From Siderastrea radians (taxonomy: Eukaryota > Cnidaria > Anthozoa > Scleractinia > Rhizangiidae), in the NCBI GenBank assembly GCA_964017195.1, contig OZ024892.1, positions 11,437,801 to 11,501,800 on the forward strand: 64,000 nt of DNA, given 5' to 3'. The translations under genes and the position numbers were made by a program. The notes beneath the pieces are model-generated. The model had not been told where the DNA came from. It made no database searches and saw nothing but the letters and a program-made list of their open reading frames with translations. Of the stretch, positions 38,801-47,155 are shown one piece after another (within the stretch, counting starts at the first letter, position 1; every line of letters begins with the position of its first letter).

Positions 38801-41800
38801 GGCTATTTCAAGCCAGGCTCAGGTATTCAGAAAGAAAATTTTCCAGGGAAATGGAACTGAAATTGTCCCAGTCTCAGTCTGTACTGGTCTCTCATAATCA
38901 TGGAGCACTTTTTCTACCAGTTGTTTTCTCTTCTTTACTGTTTTTCAGTTCTCAGTCTCTCTACACTTTCAAGTGTTCTTGCTACCAAACCACACAATTT
39001 CTTTTCTGTGTGGTCCTCATATAAAGCCAATATACAATACATGTCTAACTTACCTCTAGCCAGTTGGTTTCTGCAAGCTCTCAGTGACTGATACAAACTA
39101 AAACCATCAATAATGACCATAGCTCTTGGGTACAAGATGGCTAATTCTTCAACCTAGTAATACAAGTAATAGCTAGCAGACTTAAGAACAAACTGGTTGG
39201 AGAGGAAACAAAACAGGAATGTACGATATCTTGCAGTTGCAAAGACAAAATTGTAAAGACCATTAACCTGAGTTTAAAGTGGGAGGAGAGGGGGGGGGGG
39301 GGGAGGGGCCGGTGGTCCAAATGCCCTGTTTAACCATATCCTTTAATCTCCATTCACACACAATTTTGGTTGGTTTGCACCTCTTTACTCTATTTTGCTT
39401 GGTAAATATCATGCAATGTTGTGTAATTTTTCACTATAATTTCTCTCATTTTCTGCCACCAGCTTCCCACCCTGTCTTTTCCAGCTTCCCATACACTTCT
39501 TGTCCCCTGTCCCCCTCCCCACAAAAAATTATACCAATACATAGTCCCCTGTTGATGGTTAGATGTAGATGCCATAAGGAAAAATAAGATTTTGAACACA
39601 GTTTCTATGTTGACTTACCTGCTCAGCACTCCCATAGTTCTTGTGAGGCTGCCACGTTCTACACTTGAGTCTGAGAACAGGGTCATCATGCAGAAATTGA
39701 GAAAGAAGCAGTGATCCATTCTAAAAGAAACGAGATAACAATTATAATAACTGAACTAGTATGTTGGAATGATTTTGCCTTTTTTTAGTCAAAACTGGCA
39801 CATTTGATCATATCCACATGCTAATTTGCACCTTATAAGTAATACATGTAAGTTATTATTAACTGTGATAAAATTGTGCTACAGAAAAGGTACCCTCAAG
39901 ATCATCCACAAAATGTTTCATAGACATGAAGAGGAATGTATCTTGACCGTGAACTTCTGCAGGGAGAACACCATGACAACATGAGAATAACTTGAAAGAA
40001 TCCTGGGGAAGGTACTCAATAAAGTTTTACACAGGGAGGCTCTCCCCTGAGGCTCAAACCCTTACCCTCTAATGTGCTCATCTTTATGGAAATGGTACTG
40101 CTTGCATATACTTAAAACACAACTTGCACTTTTTCTATACTTAAAAAATAGGCCAAAAACCAGTAGATCCTTGCAGGCTTTTAGTGGCTTGAAGGCTCCA
40201 AGTTTTTGCACAGTTTTCAACAAATTTTCCCATCCTTTTGTACACTGCAAGTGCAAGAAGGTAGTGCTTTCAGGCAATAATTTATGCAGGTACCATCCAT
40301 CAATGCAACTACCACCATTGACTTCTTAAAGTCTTGCTTAGAATATCTCAATAGTTCTTTCAAATTAATACACTAAAGAAAGAAAGTACCTGCAAATAAA
40401 TTCTCATGTAGCCAGATGTAAATCCAGTTACAATGCAAGTCCAGTCTGGTGATCCTTGAGAACTCCTGTAAATATTCAATGCGGTAACATTATAATTGTA
40501 AGTAAATTCTTGGTTTTGTTTAGTTCTTCTATTATTTGAGAGGCATGGCAATGGTGTGGTCTAAACATATTCACTTTTGAATCAAGCCTTCAATCAGGAG
40601 TTTGGCTCAAGCAGTCTCTGTGGACATCAGGCTGTGTCACTTCCTTTAATAGACAATAACAGTCCATGCTGTCTCTCCACACACGTTAAGGTCCTGCAGT
40701 TGCGTGAGGAACGAATCTTACGATGACTTAACCTAACACTTTTGACTGAATATTTAAACAAGACACCACACTTGCCTGTGTTGAGAAGCCAATGGTATGC
40801 ACAAAATGTCAGTAATACACTCTCTGCAATAGACATAAAAAAAAATAAATCAGAAATAACATTCATTTTGCAGGTTTAAAAAAGTCTTGTGACTAGCAGG
40901 TTAAAAGTAAACTGAACAGCTGGATCCAAATTTTACCCCTCCCCCACAGCCAGACTGCCACTCCACACAACTTCATACTTTGTGTTGGGTTCACCTCCTG
41001 ATGGCTTACTCCACTTGCCTGGAAAATAAAAATATTCCAATGAATACCAAAAATATCCAGCTCAAGAAAGTCCCTGATGATGACATTATGCCATCAGAGC
41101 TCTTGTGAGTAACTACCCAAAATGCCTTAAACTGGTGGTCGTTTAATAACAAGAGGTCTCAAATGAGGTGATTTCATTGAAAACATAAAATTTGGTATTA
41201 TGGATGTAAGGTTGCCCAGAGGAGGTGGTCTCGTAACAGAGGTGGTTGCTCAGGGAGATTCAATTTCTTATTTTTAAAGCAGCTTACTTATACCACATAT
41301 GTCACAAATTATTTGTTGCTCAGACTTGGCAGACATAAAAAGATCATGTAATGAGAAATCATGCCTCAAATGCTTTAGGATTCATGATTCTCTGTGATTA
41401 ACACCACACATTCAGCTACGTTCCTCCATAACTTGGACCTTTTACTCTGACTATTGATTTTAGTTAAATGATGCTCAGAACTTGTTTTAGCTTTTTTGAC
41501 TCTCACTGCTCACTTTCCATCAATTATTGTTAATAAACTTGTGCCATACAGTTTGCTATGATTTTGTTTAAAACAGTGCATAAGTTGTTTTAATAACTCT
41601 TGAGTGACCTTGACCCTTCAATATCACCAGGGGTAAAGACCATGGCAAATAGCAGGTCTGAGATGTCCCCAAAAAATATTGAGCATTTTGTTTTAATGAT
41701 GACACAATATTGTGGAAGGCTCAGCATGGCTAGTGATTATATTGATAGATGGTGGGGACAAGGTAGGAGTAACCTTAATCCTTTAAGCCCTGATATGAAA

Positions 41801-43278
41801 ATGCATATTCTCCTTACTGTTCTCCACACATTTCTAAGGAAACTAGTAAAGAGAATTTGTCTAAATATCAAGACATCTCATCCTTGGTGATCACTTCCTT
41901 TATTCTCAATACTTGAATGTTTGAACAAGTAGTGAGGAAGTAAAGAGAAATTTCATTTTTAACGCTATTAGAGTTTAAAGGGTTAACCACTTCTTACTTG
42001 CAAGGAAAACAGCTTTGTCATTCTTTGCCACTGCTAGAGTGTCATTGGATGGTGACAAGGAGATACAACACTCTTGGAGCCATGATCCTGTGCTTCCTTC
42101 TTGTTCACTTTCAACTGCTTCCTAGACACACAAAAAGATTTTGTTATGTTTATTAACCCTTTAATCCCTGATATGAAAATGTATATTCTCCTTACTGTTC
42201 TCCATACATTTCTTATAGAACTAGTAAGGAGAATTTGTCTAAACATCAAGATATTGTATTCTGAGTGATCATTTTCTTTATCCTCATCACTTGAATGTTT
42301 GTACAAGTAGTGACAATGTAAAGAGAAATTTCATTTTTGTCGCTGTTAGGGCTTTAAAGGTTAAATCAGACACCAGAGTTACCTTATTCTAGAAATTGGC
42401 AAAATAAAAAGATCAAAGCTAGTGGGTCCCTTCACAGATTTTAGAGGGTAGTTTTAGTTGTGACAGAAATCAGCATTAAGTGCTGACTGTGTGAGCCACT
42501 TGCCACCCATCTGTAACTTTACTAATGAACAACCACAAAGCAGGTGATGATAGTAGTGAAAGATGATGTTGATTGGAAAATTTTTTATTTTCTTACCGTC
42601 CAGCCCCATTCTTCATTGTCAATTTCCCATCCCTCTAAAAGAACAAAGAACAAAGAACAAAGATAATAGATATTTTGTTTAATAGATGTAAGCTGAATCC
42701 AATAATACTGCAGAAGGGCTGCGGCTAAAAGTGGGACAGGGACTTAAGGGCGGGAAAACTAATCAAAAGTGGCACTTACAAGTCTTAGATATGAGATTGC
42801 TCCTGAGTAGCAGAAATTAGCCGGTAAACGAATTCTCTTAGGGAGACTATATGTTCCCTAACATTGATTATATGCCCGTATAACCGCTCGCTACATAGCT
42901 ATAGAGCTAGTAGAAGTAGAGAAGCAGCTGTTTTAGAAATTATAAACGTAAACCACTTCCCAAACTTAACGACTCCAGTTATTATAACCGTCTACATAAT
43001 TCTTGTTTGCATTAAAAATCCTGTTATAGTAGTAGGTTCATGGTTTTGAGAGCAAAATGAATAGCTAGCTCTTAGTTAAACTTGCCATTCATTCGATACA
43101 AATATTCGATTCCACACATGCACAGTTACGTTGGGTCTTCCGGTATTTAGCGAAAAAAGCCTGGCTCACCGTTACTTTCCTTAACATCTTGTTCTCCAGA
43201 TGAAGGAGCGTCATTCAGTGTTGAAATAACCCTATTCACATCTTGAATACAAGCAAACACAGGCACTGAACAAGACAT
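13135..43278 (-). CDS. RAB3GAP2: RAB3GAP2, non-catalytic subunit of Rab3 GTPase-activating complex
   Basis: Partner of catalytic RAB3GAP1; the complex is a RAB3 GAP and a RAB18 exchange factor (family knowledge). 38 exons, 5' to 3': 43170-43278, 42597-42634, 41998-42121, 40937-41018, 40776-40823, 40390-40465, 39619-39720, 39054-39153, 37885-37986, 34627-34775, 34223-34311, 31491-31589, 31256-31395, 30610-30740, 30390-30448, 29273-29419, 28157-28239, 27237-27328, 25488-25578, 25222-25388, 24389-24683, 23885-23901, 23627-23707, 23413-23518, 22805-22980, 22103-22307, 21373-21570, 20364-20467, 18315-18381, 17860-17930, 17269-17304, 17082-17156, 16693-16757, 16476-16626, 15951-16043, 15628-15867, 15370-15531, 13135-13278. 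All phases agree: 1437 residues, human 1393. Landmarks: [108 protein letters not shown]. An extra exon between 23901 and 24389 cannot be excluded. Confidence 0.95.
13475..14700. mobile_element. 1.2-kb element with AGGGACCGGTCAATAAGTA inverted ends
   Basis: Left end AGGGACCGGTCAATAAGTA plus a G-run; right end TACACTTATTGACCAGTCCCT. The subterminal GACCCACCCC motif occurs several times near both ends in opposite orientations. It lies in the last intron of RAB3GAP2, about 200 bp upstream of the terminal exon in gene sense. No transposase ORF, so non-autonomous. Superfamily not assignable; flanking duplication unclear. Confidence 0.7.
16180..16330. repeat. AT-rich TTAATTAA tract
   Basis: Low-complexity (ATTA)n/(TTAA)n sequence with a TATATATA core, in a RAB3GAP2 intron between exons 15951-16043 and 16476-16626. 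No gene content. Confidence 0.8.
17386..17800 (+). repeat. (AGTC)n tetranucleotide array
   Basis: About 415 bp of AGTC units, degenerating rightwards into AGTG variants, inside a RAB3GAP2 intron. It ends about 60 bp from exon 17860-17930. The Ser/Gln/Val ORF across it is a repeat artefact. Confidence 0.95.
18640..18800 (+). repeat. 20-bp tandem repeat GAGAGTCACCGAGAGCGCAC
   Basis: Seven or eight imperfect units (CGAGAGCGCACGAGAGTCAC and variants) in a RAB3GAP2 intron. Both strands show a spurious ORF. Confidence 0.85.
19088..19222. repeat. 25-bp-arm inverted repeat
   Basis: CTATATCAGAATCATCCTCA at the left and TGAGGATGATTCTGATATAG at the right, as perfect inverted arms around an AT-rich loop. 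Lies about 130 bp from the tRNA-like sequence. Confidence 0.75.
19350..19422 (+). tRNA. tRNA-like sequence, anticodon position AGT (Thr), possibly a pseudogene
   Basis: A 73-nt cloverleaf-like unit in a RAB3GAP2 intron, antisense to the gene. The acceptor GGCTTTG pairs with CTAAGCC (one mismatch), the D arm GCTC/GAGC is perfect, and the T arm GTGGG-TTCGGGT-CCCAC is perfect. A T-tract begins just after (19426), as in Pol III terminators. The anticodon loop reads CTAGTAA (AGT, Thr), but the anticodon stem GTGGT/CCCGA pairs poorly, which argues for a degenerate gene or a SINE head. No intron seen. Confidence 0.45.
19891..20187. mobile_element. CCAAT-rich MITE
   Basis: Ends AGAGCGGTTTTCAA and TTGAAAAGCGCTCT are inverted. 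The body carries many ATTGG/CCAAT pentamers (for example ACCAATCAGGAGTAAAACTC). A second copy lies at 22491-22730 and a partial one at about 22330-22490, all in RAB3GAP2 introns. Confidence 0.7.
20230..20335. mobile_element. Palindromic MITE around AGACCAAAAGGATCGT
   Basis: Near-perfect inverted arms: CAGAGCCAACGATCCTTTTGG at the left and CCAAAAGGATCGTGGGCTCTG at the right, meeting at a GATCGATCGAGATC centre. It lies about 30 bp from RAB3GAP2 exon 20364-20467. Confidence 0.75.
20561..20775 (+). repeat. TTAACCCTTTAAGCCC MITE, diverged copy
   Basis: Matches 41775-41986 through AAACTGTTCTCCATACATTTC, GAACTAGTAAGGA and TTGGTGATCACTA. The right terminal inverted repeat is missing or eroded. Confidence 0.55.
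20982..21191. mobile_element. 210-bp MITE, TCTCGTTCCCAGAGTC ends
   Basis: The left end (CTCGTTCCCAGAGTCCCAGG, then GCGGGTGGTCGC) is matched in inverted orientation at the right (GCGACCACCCGC, then GACTCTGGGTACGAG). No ORF. In a RAB3GAP2 intron. Confidence 0.7.
21290..21360 (+). repeat. GGAC/GGAT/AAAC tetranucleotide tract
   Basis: Short runs of GGAC, GGAT and AAAC follow directly on the RAB3GAP2 donor at 21372, leaving only about 12 bp between the exon and the repeat. Confidence 0.85.
21875..22035 (+). repeat. Second copy of the TGACGTTTCGAGCGTTAGCC repeat
   Basis: Near-identical blocks to 9290-9450 (GAGTTGATAAGGTAAATTGG, GCTGACGTTTCGAGCGTTAG). It continues with a short inverted GTCAGAGCGAATCTGACGAAG. 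In a RAB3GAP2 intron. Confidence 0.6.
22330..22730. mobile_element. CCAAT-rich MITE, one partial and one complete copy
   Basis: Two adjacent copies of the element at 19891-20187; the junction near 22490 reads AGGGCGGTTTTCAATTGAG. Shared blocks are ATACATGTACTTGCTT and TTCTGATTGGTTCATTGGG. Confidence 0.65.
25686..27110 (+). repeat. 22-bp minisatellite, GTTTCCAAACGGTTTCTCAAGG unit
   Basis: About 1.4 kb, filling most of the RAB3GAP2 intron between exons 25488-25578 and 27237-27328. The core, about 25900-26640, is highly regular. Units degenerate to the right, and at the left end (about 25686-25765) the units are in reverse complement. The Phe-Gln-Ser ORFs across it are repeat artefacts. Confidence 0.95.
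27407..27899. mobile_element. 490-bp foldback element
   Basis: Long inverted arms of roughly 190-200 bp. The inner parts match best: TTCACTCACGAGCTTTAGAA at the left, TTCTAAAGCTCGTGAGTGAA at the right. The outer ends TAAAGCGGTTATACGATC and ACCACTTTAATTG are diverged. No transposase. Lies about 80 bp from exon 27237-27328. Confidence 0.75.
28679..29218. mobile_element. 540-bp MITE, TACCTTATTCTT ends, TCGCGAAAATTAATAC blocks
   Basis: Left TACCTTATTCTTGCTAA and right TTAGTAAGAATAAGGTA form terminal inverted repeats. CGCGAAAATTAATACTC occurs twice in direct orientation. It ends 55 bp from RAB3GAP2 exon 29273-29419. Confidence 0.75.
29690..30235 (+). repeat. Diverged about 60-70-bp tandem array, GGAGAAACGTCGAGAAGAT core
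   Basis: Some eight to nine imperfect units in the RAB3GAP2 intron between exons 29273-29419 and 30390-30448. Each carries a GTACGGA.AAACGT core, then GAGAAGATAAC, then TAATAT/TTACGAC. No coding potential. Confidence 0.75.
32042..33238. mobile_element. 1.2-kb element with CAGGGACCGCGCG ends
   Basis: Left end CAGGGACCGCGCG followed by a C/G-run that itself folds (GGGGGGGCTTTAGCCCCCCC). The right end reads CGCGCGGTCCCTG, again preceded by a C-run with TTAGCCCCCC. The - strand ORF at 32279-32476 has no domain I recognise. Lies in RAB3GAP2 between exons 31491-31589 and 34223-34311. No target duplication found. Confidence 0.65.
33329..33756. mobile_element. pogo/Tigger-like MITE with TA duplication
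   Basis: The left CAGTAAACCCCGCGTATAAG and right CTTATACGCGGGGTTTTACTG ends are inverted and flanked by TA on both sides. CAGT termini plus TA duplication are typical of pogo-type Tc1/mariner elements. TAAGAACCT motifs repeat internally. 428 bp, no ORF. Confidence 0.7.
35582..35616. repeat. (TA)n microsatellite
   Basis: Pure TA run immediately beyond the 3' end of a Penelope-like tail. Confidence 0.9.
35617..35765 (-). mobile_element. 3' tail fragment of a third Penelope-like element
   Basis: On the - strand this carries CTGATGATCGC..GAAACTCGAG, then a tail through TTTAGCTCTGC and GGACTCCTAGG to the TA run. The layout resembles the tail of the + copy near 37190-37270 (CTGATGATTGC..GAAACTC..). 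5' truncated by a (TA)n tract. Confidence 0.5.
35710..35750 (-). ncRNA. Truncated hammerhead ribozyme motif
   Basis: The - strand reads CTGATGA (35741-35747), a weak CGC/GTG stem II, GAAA (35724-35727), then ACTCGAGTTA for stem III and the cleavage site. The 5' strand of stem I is missing, replaced by TATA-rich sequence. Probably inactive. Confidence 0.4.
35768..35840. repeat. (TA)n microsatellite
   Basis: About 70 bp of TA repeat between two Penelope-like tails in opposite order of decay. Confidence 0.95.
35850..36555 (-). mobile_element. Penelope-like retroelement, 5'-truncated, GIY-YIG end
   Basis: The - strand reading frame, in order: RQNTPP, a [14 protein letters not shown] cysteine motif, [16 protein letters not shown] (GIY-YIG-like endonuclease core), TELSKHLW, then C-terminal RHKRKFLLK with stop near 36054. 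Penelope-like elements encode reverse transcriptase followed by GIY-YIG endonuclease; only the endonuclease half remains. The tail after the stop runs into a hammerhead ribozyme. The element sits in a RAB3GAP2 intron in gene orientation. Confidence 0.8.
35894..35957 (-). ncRNA. Hammerhead ribozyme (type I)
   Basis: All hammerhead parts are present on the - strand. Stem I: GGAATTTAA (35949-35957) with TTAAAGTCC (35894-35902), one mismatch. Core CTGATGA (35942-35948). Stem II: GTGGGCCAAC/GTTGGTCTAC, ten pairs around a TCCTT loop. Core GAA, then stem III ACAG/CTGT with a two-base loop. Cleavage is predicted after GTA, between 35903 and 35902. Short stem III hammerheads are known in Penelope-like elements, and this one lies in the tail of such an element. 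Confidence 0.85.
36549..37270 (+). mobile_element. Penelope-like retroelement, 5'-truncated, RT C-terminus plus GIY-YIG
   Basis: The + strand frame, in order: [19 protein letters not shown] and [17 protein letters not shown] (end of the reverse-transcriptase region), RQNTPP, then [16 protein letters not shown] (GIY-YIG-like), TELSKHVW, and stop at 37085-37087. The cysteine motif seen in the neighbouring - strand copy is absent: RQNTPP runs almost straight into YIGL. The two copies differ clearly in sequence, so they belong to different subfamilies. The tail holds a second hammerhead motif. Confidence 0.8.
37185..37234 (+). ncRNA. Hammerhead ribozyme motif, near-complete
   Basis: Stem I AGTTGC (37185-37190) with GCAATT (37229-37234). 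Core CTGATGA 37191-37197. Stem II TGCTTC/GAAGCA with a GGAA loop. Core GAAA 37216-37219, stem III ACTC/GAGT around one or three loop bases. Cleavage predicted after GTA at 37228. The first pair of stem II, normally G-C, is T.C here, so activity may be reduced. Confidence 0.65.
38190..38512. repeat. Palindromic AGGATCCTAC/GGATCCTGT array
   Basis: Roughly thirty copies of AGGATCCT-type self-complementary decamers in a RAB3GAP2 intron, spaced irregularly. Each unit is its own reverse complement, so the array is palindromic at many scales. Confidence 0.9.
41775..41986 (+). mobile_element. TTAACCCTTTAAGCCC MITE
   Basis: Left TTAATCCTTTAAGCCCTGAT; right inverted TTTAAAGGGTTAA. The copy at 42153-42364 is very similar. 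It ends only 12 bp short of the end of RAB3GAP2 exon 41998-42121. Confidence 0.8.
42153..42364 (+). mobile_element. TTAACCCTTTAAGCCC MITE
   Basis: Left TTAACCCTTTAATCCCTGAT, right CTTTAAAGGTTAA. Shares GTATATTCTCCTTACTG and TTGTACAAGTAGTGAC blocks with 41775-41986. The two copies flank exon 41998-42121 in the same orientation. Confidence 0.8.
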
Positions 43279-43279
43279 T

Positions 43280-43320
43280 TTAAGCTCGCATTTCTTTTAA
43301 CCAGTTTCCACGTCGGCCAT
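43280..43320 (-). promoter_or_regulatory. Two upstream ORFs in the RAB3GAP2 5' leader
   Basis: On the - strand, AAAATGGCC starts a seven-codon frame ending in TAA at 43297-43299. ATGCGAGCTTAA (43280-43291) is a second, three-codon frame whose stop lies one base before the main ATG at 43276-43278. The first has a strong start context, which would favour initiation there and re-initiation downstream. The start site of transcription is not visible. Confidence 0.5.
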
Positions 43321-43433
43321 TTTGTTTTGTTTATATCAGCTGACCGGAGCAAAGTATCGCGGCCTCATAGCTGTTCTTGCCCCAATTCTCTCTCCGCTGC
43401 AAAACTTTCAAGAACGATTTAGTCAAGTATTTA

Positions 43434-45703
43434 GTATGGATCAGGAGCCATAATCGGGGACGGAGACCGTAAGCGCGGGGTCCACGCGGCCCCATCGAAA
43501 AAGACAAATATGCTATTTTTAGAGAAAATTGCGCCACCCCCAACGTCATAAACGCGCGTGGGTAAACGCAAATTTGCGCACAACGAGGGCGCGCTGGATA
43601 TGATAGATAACTCGGCAACAAGGCGCGTAGCGCCAAAATGGTTATAATTATTTGATATCCAGCAAGCCCGAGTAGAATAATTGTTTTAATAATTAAAAAG
43701 GCAATCATTGATTGCTATAAAATTAAGAAAGAGAAAAAAAGAGAGAGAAACTCCAAGATATAAAAGGGAACAAGAATCGATCGCGATCACATCACTGACC
43801 GAAAGAGGCGCGAAAACCTTGCGAAGTGTTGCAGCGTTTTTTTTGCGGAGCTGAATGAATCAATGAAAATGCTCCAAAGTGAACGTACAAGCACAAGGTT
43901 TGGAAAAACTTTCCAATATGGGCTCTGAAATGTGGCACGTGCTTGATTTTTCCTGAAAAATTGTTGTAATCATGGTTCAAAGCGGATTGAAGCTGTACGA
44001 TCTTACCTTAATACATGTATCGCTCCGTTCGCACAACGCCTGACAACGGATTGAGCCATCATGTGTTTGTTTGATTGAACTGAAGAGAGAATTACTATTT
44101 TAACTTGAAGGATAATTTCTATGCAGCTCACTGAAACAAGACTACGGAAGTGAGGAACATTAGAATCCACCATCTTACTTTTTTAAACGCAAACCGCACA
44201 AAACGCAGATGAGTCTCAGCTTAGAGCCCGCGGACGGAATGGTAAAAGCATCTCTCAAACAACTGTGACAGCGATTCAAGGTATTTTACATGGCATCCGA
44301 TTTATATCTGGACATTTGGAGCTGCTGGAACACAGACAGGGCTACACTGAGTACAGGTAAATCAGTTTCAATTTTGCGTGGTATAGCCAAAAAAATCTCG
44401 CCCTTTCTGGCACTGAATTTGTTCAGTGCTTGTTGTTCAGACTGGGGCATGATTTTTGTACTGACACGCAACAAAAATTTGTATTTGTTAAATGCCTTAT
44501 TTTGTCTTGTCTCGATATTTCGGAGTCAAAGCCTTCCGCAAAAAACCTACTGTTTGTGAAATTTTAAGAACAAGTGATTGACTTGACGATAAAAGAAATT
44601 GTAAACACAGAGCTAAATGCTTAAATAAACTTACAGAATTTCTATTTCTACAGTTTCCTTTCGTCCTAGGAAGTCAAGCACTCCGAAACAACGTAGATTT
44701 GTTTCTCAGTGACGTTCAGTTGTAATTTATCCTTAATTTAACTTCGATGCAAAGTGATTTTTCTCAGGCGGAGAAAAATATAAGCTTAAGTTAAGCTTAC
44801 TTTAAGCTCACTCTGTCGTTGAACCCTTGCCACGTCCACTGCGCTATGTATCCCTTCTAGATTCGTAAATTGCTCAGTAAGTAATATTCAGTACTAAGGC
44901 AGCATGAAGTTTCACTTCAGCTTTCTCTTTCTCATCGACGGAAGAAGTTTTTTCTTGGTGCTTTTCCAGTTCTCTATTTTGTCGACGATTGATAACGCAC
45001 CGCAAGAGCATTTGATTGAAAACAAAGCGCGCTTTTCGCTATTTTTTGTCTTCATTTTGGTCCATTTCGGCCACTTCGGTAAAGATGGACATTATTTCAG
45101 AAAACAAACGCTAAGAAACCTTGGCAAGTCTTCTTTCCCGATTCGGTAGTTTGAATTTATGTTACTATTTTCGGGCACTGTTCTTGGACATTTCAATCTC
45201 TGTACGTCCTCAGAGGAAATATATTTTCGGGATGTCTTTTCCGTTTTCCTGCCTGAATAGCCCTCAACTGTTTTTTCGTAGTTCGACGCCTTTTTTGCCC
45301 GCAAAACGATTCATCCCCGTCTAAAGGGGAAATCCTCGACGTCCGACATGTCCGAAGCATCTTCGACAACGGATTTGTCTAAAATATTCTCACTGCCATC
45401 ATCAGAATTACTTGTATAATCCTCATATTCAGAGTCACTATCTGGAAAGCTCTCCTCAAGGTCTTACCTCAAATTTGGAAGTGACACTGATAACAGAAAC
45501 TGAATTTCTCCATCTCCAACGAAAGTAATTTCCGACGCCATTTCGTTTGTTTTTCTTTGCACGGAGTCCTCGCAACATATACGCACGATGGCGCAATTTT
45601 GTCTAAATATAGCACATTTGTCTTTTTCGTTGGGGCCAACGCCATTACTGAAAATGGTATTTAGTTACGGTCTCCGTCCCCGATTATGGTTCCTGGTATG
45701 GAT
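43434..45703. mobile_element. Non-autonomous hAT-type element with 8-bp target duplication
   Basis: Element 43442-45695 (2254 bp). The terminal inverted repeats are CAGGAGCCATAATCGGGGAC at the left and GTCCCCGATTATGGTTCCTG at the right, extending inward through GGAGACCGTAA. Both ends are flanked by GTATGGAT (43434-43441 and 45696-45703), a perfect 8-bp duplication as made by hAT transposases. The inner ORFs show no transposase. It starts 163 bp upstream of the RAB3GAP2 start codon. Confidence 0.88.
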
Positions 45704-45984
45704 ATTATAGCGCATGGGAGGGGGGACAATCGACTTGAAAGCGCGAAGGATATTTTTGGATTAAAAATTTGCGATTTCGATATGCTTACGGGTTTAAAAA
45801 CTTACCCAGCATTTCTGGGGGGACTAACGCTGTATTTTTGACCTAATCCCGGGGGGGTACCAAAAAAAATCCCTAAAGCTTTCAACAAAACCCAAGAAAA
45901 TCCCTGGACCAAAAATTAAACCCCCCAAAATCATCCCATGCCGAATTTCCGAACCTTAAAAATTTCCAGAAAGGATTAAATGAT

Positions 45985-46013
45985 ATAACACGAAAAAAAC
46001 AAAACAAAAAAAA

Positions 46014-46044
<31 letters not shown>

Positions 46045-46085
46045 CAAAAAAACAAAACAAAAACAAGACAAACACACACACACTC
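45985..46085 (+). repeat. A-rich (AAAAC)n low-complexity tract
   Basis: AAAAC/AACAA repeat ending in an ACAC run. The surrounding 45704-46500 holds degraded repeat sequence with C/G-runs and no gene. Confidence 0.85.
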
Positions 46086-46517
46086 TAGAAATTGAATGTT
46101 TGTGTCTGTTTAGATTCATCATACCAGCTGATTTTATCTTTTCCTCATCTGGTAGTCATTCTAACAACACTAGGGACACCCAAGAACATCTTCTGTTTCA
46201 ACAATAACATTGTGAATGACAACTCTAAACAAGACCACCCGGGCAAAAACAAGTTTGCTTGTACTTTATTCGCAGAACTACGCTGCCGGGATACGCGGGC
46301 ACTACCACGAATCTTCAGATTGTTTTGAATACCCAAAAAATTCCCCACTTAAATCAAGCCACCCCCAAAAAAATACTTGCCAAATTTTCCTACCCAAAAC
46401 AATCCCAGAAATCTAAAATTTCAAACTCGCAAAAATCCTTCGATCATCCCCGTCACTTGAAATCTGAAATACCCCCCTGGGGACCCAAGACCTAAGGATA
46501 TTTTGTTTTGGTTGCAG

Positions 46518-46608
46518 TCTTGGTCCAGGAGAGTTTATAGCTAGCAACTCTGACATATCAATGATGCCATCCTCTGAGACTGCAATCAAAATTAATTTGG
46601 CTTCGTAA
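46518..46608 (+). other. Possible orphan terminal exon
   Basis: A good acceptor (TTTTGTTTTGGTTGCAG) precedes an open frame with two upstream bases needed: LGPGEFIASNSDISMMPSS, then ETAIKINLAS and stop at 46606-46608. Composition is protein-like, but I cannot name the protein or find a preceding + strand exon. Could be a gene remnant or chance. Confidence 0.2.
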
Positions 46609-46978
46609 AACAGCTCTCGCGGGGTTTAAATTAACAAACAACAACAACAAAGCACAGCATTGTTTACATATTTTGAAGGTTTTTATTTCATTTTGGTCAG
46701 TTTGAAAAGCACTAAACATTGTCTCTAGGAAGACGCCAAATTTGACAACCGACCAGGTTGTGCACAGTCCACCAACCAAACAGAGAATGCATGGTAAACC
46801 TGTGTTGGCAAGTGAGTTATATTGGTTGCGATGTTCAGGACGTGTGTCCCAGATATCACCCACTATGTAAACCAAGCGCTTGCTACGCAGGAGGTAGAGA
46901 GAGGTGTGAAACGATTTTCCTCTTTGGTATATGAACCATTATTAAACAGCCAACCAATAATTCCCTGTGCTCAGTATT

Positions 46979-47155
46979 TAGCCTGCGAGCAGACTCACTT
47001 AGTGTATTATTCGCGCGAGTATCTTGATGGCGGAGCCGCGACCGTTTACGAAAGGGAAATAGGTGGCAGCCAGGATCTGCGAGTCAGCAAGCGAAGCGAG
47101 CCGGCGAGAAGAATACTCGCGCGAACAACACACTAAGTGAGCCTGCTCGCAGGTA
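46979..47155. mobile_element. MITE with CCTGCGAGCAG ends
   Basis: AGCCTGCGAGCAGACTCACT at the left and AAGTGAGCCTGCTCGCAGG at the right are inverted, with inner GCGCGAGTAT/ATACTCGCGC also paired. Confidence 0.75.

Noticed and set aside
44290..44559. ORF with a donor-like GTAAAT, as a possible first exon
   Set aside because: Lies inside the hAT-type element, has no recognisable domain, and its phase does not fit the orphan exon at 46518.
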